From positions 2,243,200 to 2,307,199 of the forward strand of contig ML133387.1 in assembly GCA_003864495.1 (NCBI GenBank): a stretch of DNA of 64,000 nt, written 5' to 3'. Within the stretch, counting starts at the first letter, position 1. Each line of letters begins with the position of its first letter. The translations under genes were made by a program, and so were the position numbers. A model generated the notes under the pieces. That model made no database searches and had not been told where the DNA came from. It was given only the letters and a program-made list of their open reading frames with translations. Below, in pieces: positions 59,001 through 64,000 of this stretch. The DNA is from Nemopilema nomurai (taxonomy: Eukaryota > Cnidaria > Scyphozoa > Rhizostomeae > Rhizostomatidae).

Positions 59001-59240
59001 TTGCTGTTGCTGCTTTTCATTCAATTCAATTGCTGCATTCATTCAATTTAATAATCCCACCAAGCAATGGAATATACACGCATCGAATCAGTTGGGTTTC
59101 GAACATTCCAACATGTGCACAGAAAGCTCTCTGTCTCATCTGCATCACCATAGTAACTTAAGCAGAAAAAACAACAACATAGGATACGTTATGTCAAGCA
59201 ACACGTATAGAATAAAACATATGTTACAGTCAAAGCATAC
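55647..59240. other. Upstream region of LDLa/FnIII gene, no gene recognised
   Basis: Contains the promoter side of the LDLa/FnIII gene, a CTTT microsatellite, and scattered frames without family signature. One minus-strand segment at 57,965-57,828 has an acceptor (TTTCAG) and a donor (GCT|GTGAGT) around 46 codons, but it is unlinked. Confidence 0.45.
56021..56086. repeat. (CTTT)n microsatellite
   Basis: About 16 uninterrupted CTTT units. The nearby 66-codon open frame is an artefact of this repeat. Confidence 0.97.
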
Positions 59241-59386
59241 CTGTCGCGTTTGATGCGTATTTTAGAAGCCGTTTCGGATACTTGTGTAGCCCAAATCCAC
59301 TCCAATCGACGAATAGGAAACACGTCTTCGAAGACGTTGACGAAATGGATGTTGATTATGGCTCTCTTGAGCGGCTCACCGGGCAT
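59241..59386 (-). CDS. Orphan first-exon candidate
   Basis: 48 codons from an ATG in good context (CACAATGC), MPGEPLKRAIINIHFVNVF, ending at donor CAG|GTATGC in phase 2. It reads as protein-like and GC-richer than its surroundings. No partner exon was identified and no family recognised. Confidence 0.22.
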
Positions 59387-59984
59387 TGTGGCCAAGTGTG
59401 TTTCTCACCATTCTTAAAATGTAGATTCAGTAATTGGTTTCCTGCGATGTCGGAAGGGCACATTCACAAAAAATATCCAACATGGACAATCTTCTTACCA
59501 TTCCGATTCCTCTAATCCAGGGATTTATCCAGAAATTCGCATTGTCTTAATTTGCCTTCCATAAGTATGGAGGAACGATCCTTCTCAAGCAAAGCCTTGC
59601 ATTTGTATGATCTTTAGGACGTCTTACTATAATTGCTGTTCTTGTCCTTCGCTGTGTGACTTGCCCTCATTCGCATTATCATTTGCTTCAAGAATTTAAG
59701 GCTGGGTCAATCACCCGCACACTTGCATTTACGGGATGGTATTATCTCATTGCAGCAAACTGTTCTCACGTAAAGTTTCCAAGCTCAAACTACCATTTTA
59801 GAAATGCTACAATTGATGACTTATCATTCTGTCGATTAGCTGGCTGCTTTTTTTCAGCGTGAACTTTAAGCAGCCTGGCGTGTAGTTCTTTTTACATCGA
59901 TTACATTTTTACTGGACGTATCCATAGGTATTTAGGTACATTAATTCAGGTATCTATTAGAGATCTGCAGAAGTAAAAAAAACG

Positions 59985-60175
59985 TTATGTATAGCTTTGA
60001 TTGGTTAACTGGTTAATTACTTAGCTAAATAGTTTCTTTGTTTGCTATTAAAGCTAATTAGCGAATTAGTTAGTTTGTTTTTGCTACTTTGCTAGGTAGT
60101 TAGAAGTTAGGCAGTCAGTCAATTAGGCTATCAAGCAGCTATTTTGCCAGTTAGGTAGGTAGCTTGTTTGGCATT
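59985..60175. repeat. Degenerate TAGT/TAGG tetranucleotide tract
   Basis: Dense, decayed repeats of TTAG/TAGT/TAGG-type words (for example GTTAGTTTG, GGTAGTTAG, GTTAGGTAGGTAG) over about 190 bp. It looks like an old tetranucleotide microsatellite. Confidence 0.6.
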
Positions 60176-61470
60176 TAAGTTGATTTGTAAGTCGAACCTT
60201 CAAGATGTTAAACAAAATGCGTTGATGCTTTGATGTCACAAATTAATTATGTTTCTTTCTGGACCATCTCGAAAATACGTAGATGGCTGTGAGATACACC
60301 TACCACTGCTGGATTACCAATTTACTAGGGCGTAACAAACAATTAACTCAACAGTAAAAATCTCAACATTTTCCATACGTCAGCCTGCTAGCCTTTTCAA
60401 ATGCAATTGCCCTTCTTTCTTGTATCCCTACAATTAATTACAGATGGACGCAACCTGCATCATCATTGCACCGCAGCATCACAAACAAATTTTGTACACT
60501 TCACCAACTACTCCATCTTTTTCTCTATCCAGCAGTGTAACAGAAAGAAGAAATGTGTGAATTTTATCGCAAGTCAAGTATTCAGTGTTATGAAAACATG
60601 GCGGAACAATTTATCTTAAACGCAACTGCGTCATATTTTTACAGCAAGAAGGAAAACATGTGCAGCACAATGAAACATAACACTATAGGACCCATTGACA
60701 ACAAAAGCAGGGAGCAAAAGGCAGAAAAGATTAAGGGATAGAACGAGGCAGACATGGGAAAGAGATTACAAACCAATTCTACTAGCACCGTGCAGCCACC
60801 TTGAAGTTCTTCTTCGTAAACTGTTACTCCAACCACCTTGCAGCATGTGGCTATATTGATGTTATATATGTAACACACCATTCAGTCCAGTATGTATTGG
60901 TTTTCTCTGACAACATCAATATCCAGTAAAAGTTGAGAATTTCTTTCGTCAACCAAATATTACCTCATGTTAGAAAATACTCACCATTTGCATTCACCCG
61001 CACCAGGTGCAGAGAAGGGGCGTATAATAAACATTATGAGCAAATCTATCTTCATTCAAGGAATTCCGTATAGCTCTAATCACAGCATTATTCTAAACTT
61101 GCACGCGCCCGACGATCGGCTATTAGTCTCTGATAAACCTTATCAACATGAAATAAATGGCCAAGCAGTAGTGATTGCACCTGCTTTCGATCAATCAATT
61201 CACAGACGTAACATAACAACGAGCTATTTGATCTATGAAAAATCTCTTCGATGCGCGTGAAAAATACCGTATACGTTAAACATAATATTTCAGAATTTGC
61301 CTTTAATTTAACACATTTGCCTTCTAATTGTAAATTTGCTATCTGATTGTATTTTCGTGGTAAAACGGCGTTGATGAAGGCTTAAAGCTGAAAATAGGCA
61401 AAAACCTGCCTTGGCTACGGTAAAATATCAGTGTTCCTTAAATCTTCGTTGATTACTTACTCATTTGATT
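60176..61470. other. Non-coding, no gene recognised
   Basis: AT-rich sequence with short frames only. A minus-strand GTGAGT donor near 60,978 follows a short frame beginning MKIDLLIMFII, which I could not extend or classify. Confidence 0.4.
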
Positions 61471-61543
61471 GGGTCGTTTGGTCCAATGGAAAGAGGGTGG
61501 CCTTCTGAAGAAGCAGCCTAAGGACCGATTCCCACCAAGACTA
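61471..61543 (+). other. tRNA-like sequence, degenerate or SINE head
   Basis: An A-box-like TGGTCCAATGG near 61,479 and a B-box-like GGACCGATTCC near 61,522 are about 43-44 bp apart, the spacing of a tRNA. Stems do not pair well, so a tRNA pseudogene or the head of a tRNA-derived SINE is more likely than a working tRNA. Confidence 0.28.
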
Positions 61544-61972
61544 GCTTAATGCATTTGGGCAGCACTCTTATAGATGATTAACAAAATCGTAATTTGATTG
61601 ATATGTCGACAGAGTCTTTAAGCATGTGTCGTTTAATTAGCTCATACTATCCTTTCTGGTAAAATGTTACATCTCTAGCTCTTCTTTATGTCTTCCTTAT
61701 TCAACGCTCCAAACATAGGTGGGGGTTATTCTAAAGAAGCACATCGCAAAACGTTGATCAAGTGACTCCTGATCGTGTGCTTAAAGTTGAAGAAACATCG
61801 AAGGCTAGACTATTTGAATACATATGTATATACTTTTATATGCCGGAGGATTTGTAGATTTGCTTTTCGAAAATTCTAACAGATTAGAAACCTGACAAAC
61901 GATCATCGTGACATTTCGTAACAGGCGAACGTCCTAGCAAGTTTGAGGCCGCTCTAGCAAAATGTAAACAAG

Positions 61973-61980
61973 CTAGGCAG
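61973..61980. other. Probable 8-bp target duplication, left
   Basis: CTAGGCAG. The right flank has AAAGGCAG (62,589-62,596), six of eight bases identical. Confidence 0.55.
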
Positions 61981-62588
61981 CAGGGGTGGAAAAATTATTT
62001 TTCTTTCTGTGAAACGTTGTTCAGATAGCAAGTATTTTCTGCACCTTTTGAGCATTCAGAGGTACAGTGACACAACCAGTTATAATCACAATCATAAAAA
62101 TAATCAAATATTTTCATTCCTGTGCCATATCAATCTAACCATATCAAAACCACAGGAAGAAAAGTTCTTTCCTTTGATTCAAAAAGACTGCTTGCATTTA
62201 TTAGCATTATTCTGATACAATAATTAAGCATGCTGATTTTATTTACAAGCAACCAATGTGAATCTTGTTTGCACTTCCCATTGCGTCAGTACATTGATGT
62301 GCCGGTTTTGCAGTAATTTCCTACTTGATTACAGAACATGGCAAGAGTAATTAACATTTGTATTACATCTGTTCAACATTTACATTTCTGGCATAATTTA
62401 TTAATAATTGCTGACTGAACTGCTGATCTTATTTCTTTCATATCTTTCTTTCTGCTTTTGTTGATTCTACCTGTTTGGAATTTTGGAACCTTCCTATATA
62501 GATTCTGATTGCTGCTTTTTTTCTTTCGGGGGGGCAATATGTTTTCCGAGACAAATATTCCCGTGGTCCGATACTTTTTCCGCCCCTA
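61981..62588. mobile_element. Non-autonomous hAT-like element (MITE), 608 bp
   Basis: Ends CAGGGGTGGAAAAA and the inverse of TAGGGGCGGAAAAA, a hAT-style terminal sequence, with an imperfect 8-bp duplication outside. No transposase remnant is visible inside. Confidence 0.68.
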
Positions 62589-62596
62589 AAAGGCAG

Positions 62597-64000
62597 ATGT
62601 TTTATAACACCAAAGCTGTTTAGACCTAGAAAGAGTTACGGGAAACTGCAAGTATCTTCAAACTCAAATATGGTTGATCACTTGGATATTTCATGCAAAG
62701 CGTGTGCAGGCTAGAGAAAAAAGATCAACCAAACTAGAGGAGTATTGCTATAGCAGTTGCCGGATTGCTTCGAATTTATCGACCATGATTGAAGTGACCA
62801 AATCGTATCGCATCAACGAATTCATTAGAGAGTCGAAAGTGACCTGCAAAGCAGAGGTTGAAGATTTAGCTCATTCGAGGGATCTTAATAAAAATAACTC
62901 GAATCTAATGTGTTTGTGATTGCGGGTTGAGCGCTGGAAACGTAATAACTGCTTGCTCAGCAAAACTCAGTATACACTCGTTTTCTGGCAGCCAATTACG
63001 AGTTTTTCTTCAGTTTATTTATTCATCTTTGTCCTCAATAAGCTACAAATTCTCATCAACACTTGAAATGAAGAAATAACGATAATGATGTTAGAAGATA
63101 AGAAAATTGCCAATTCTGGCAAACTTTCATAAACATAGCATACCTAAACATGAAAATACTTATCGTCTGCTTTTGGATTCGAGTACATGAATCTTTAATG
63201 GATCTAATTTTCTTTATCGCCTCGAAAACTTCTATCAATTACGGTCTTCGCAGGTCAAGTTTTGTTTTGCATTTTTCAGTAACAAAAGATACACCAGAAA
63301 TAAAGAATCTTGTAGGCATGGATGTAGGCGAGTGTTGCCGCCATCAGCTCCCTAACACCTATCATATGCGCCCTGTTAATTAAACACTTGCAAAGAAGAA
63401 ATTACGACTTTCGCTCTCTCCTCATTGTTCTGACATCTAATTGCACATGAAAAGCGAGAACGCGGCTGGCACAGTCTCAAAGATAATACTAAGGCCATCT
63501 GGTTGTGGTACGTCAGCCAGATCTGCGATAGATAAACATAGAGAAGTCAGGTGGTGGCTGCCACTTTGCTGTTGAAGAAGACGAGGAAAGCAAGCATGGT
63601 TCACAGTCGAGAATGGAGTTTGGACATGGAGGGATTCCACCGAAGCCACGGTTTGATATTTTTAGCATTATTGGGAGAAGGAATATCTTTGACTTTTCAT
63701 TGAGGTAAAACAAGACGAAAAAAGTGAGTAGAATCGTATCTAGAATCGAAACTAGAATCACTTGGAGGGACCAAGTGAAATAACGAAATCGGTGCTATTT
63801 GTCCAATAAACAGGTTACAGTGGAGGTCTGAAATTCATTATTATCGCTTGAACTCAGCGTATTGGGGAAACGCAGTAAACTGTCGCAATACACACAATCA
63901 GGTGAGCAAACCAGTAGAAGAACAGACGGGTACTGCACAAAAGCTTCGACTATGAATGCCACCAAAATCGATAGAAGTATTCTGGCCGCCTTCCATTCCA
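62597..64000. other. Non-coding to window end
   Basis: No recognised gene. A minus-strand acceptor (ATCTATCGCAG) near 63,524 precedes a 28-codon frame DVPQPDGLSIIFETVP with an FnIII-like start, but a stop follows soon and it remains unassigned. Confidence 0.4.

Overview
This is a window of an intron-rich animal nuclear genome, AT-rich with dispersed transposons. The genes (Rab3, a VLDLR-type receptor, an LDLa/FnIII receptor) mark it as a metazoan. A non-vertebrate such as a cnidarian is my guess from the mix of THAP/DDE, hAT and satellite DNA, but the sequence does not prove it. No bacterial features, CRISPR arrays or rRNA genes were seen.

Layout. (1) 1-13,900 is one satellite array of a ~176-bp monomer (about 57 copies). 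It is split at 6,085/9,982 by a 3.9-kb two-gene DNA transposon with 64-bp terminal inverted repeats and a 2-bp AT target duplication. The element carries a THAP + DDE transposase gene (+) and, tail to tail, a SAP/SWIM/YqaJ-nuclease gene (-). Both are broken. It matches the ISL2EU-type architecture. (2) 13,900-15,613 holds decayed satellite-like DNA and the 3' side of Rab3. (3) 15,614-18,409 (-) is a complete three-exon Rab3 gene. (4) 22,945-35,949 (-) is a complete or nearly complete VLDLR/LDLR-family receptor that I assembled from 16 phase-compatible exons (about 891 residues). It has a signal peptide, eight LDLa, two EGF, a YWTD propeller, two more EGF, a membrane helix and an FDNPVY tail. 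(5) 36-48 kb has no convincing gene but holds a 1.68-kb decayed hAT element (41,959-43,635) with its dimerisation-domain remnant, and a 398-bp TA-flanked MITE (45,049-45,446). (6) 48,850-55,646 (-) is a second receptor-like gene: signal peptide, one LDLa and at least four FnIII-like domains. Its 3' end is unresolved. (7) 55.6-64 kb is mostly non-coding, with a CTTT microsatellite, a degenerate tetranucleotide tract, a possible tRNA-derived sequence, a hAT-like MITE (61,981-62,588) and a few orphan exon candidates.

The two receptor genes lie in the same orientation and both begin with a signal-peptide exon spliced in phase 1 to an LDLa exon, which is consistent with phase-1 exon shuffling. The VLDLR-like protein should be an endocytic lipoprotein or ligand receptor. 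Rab3 is a vesicle-exocytosis GTPase. No functional link between neighbours is implied. All exon joins are my manual GT/AG and phase reconstructions and have not been checked against transcripts.
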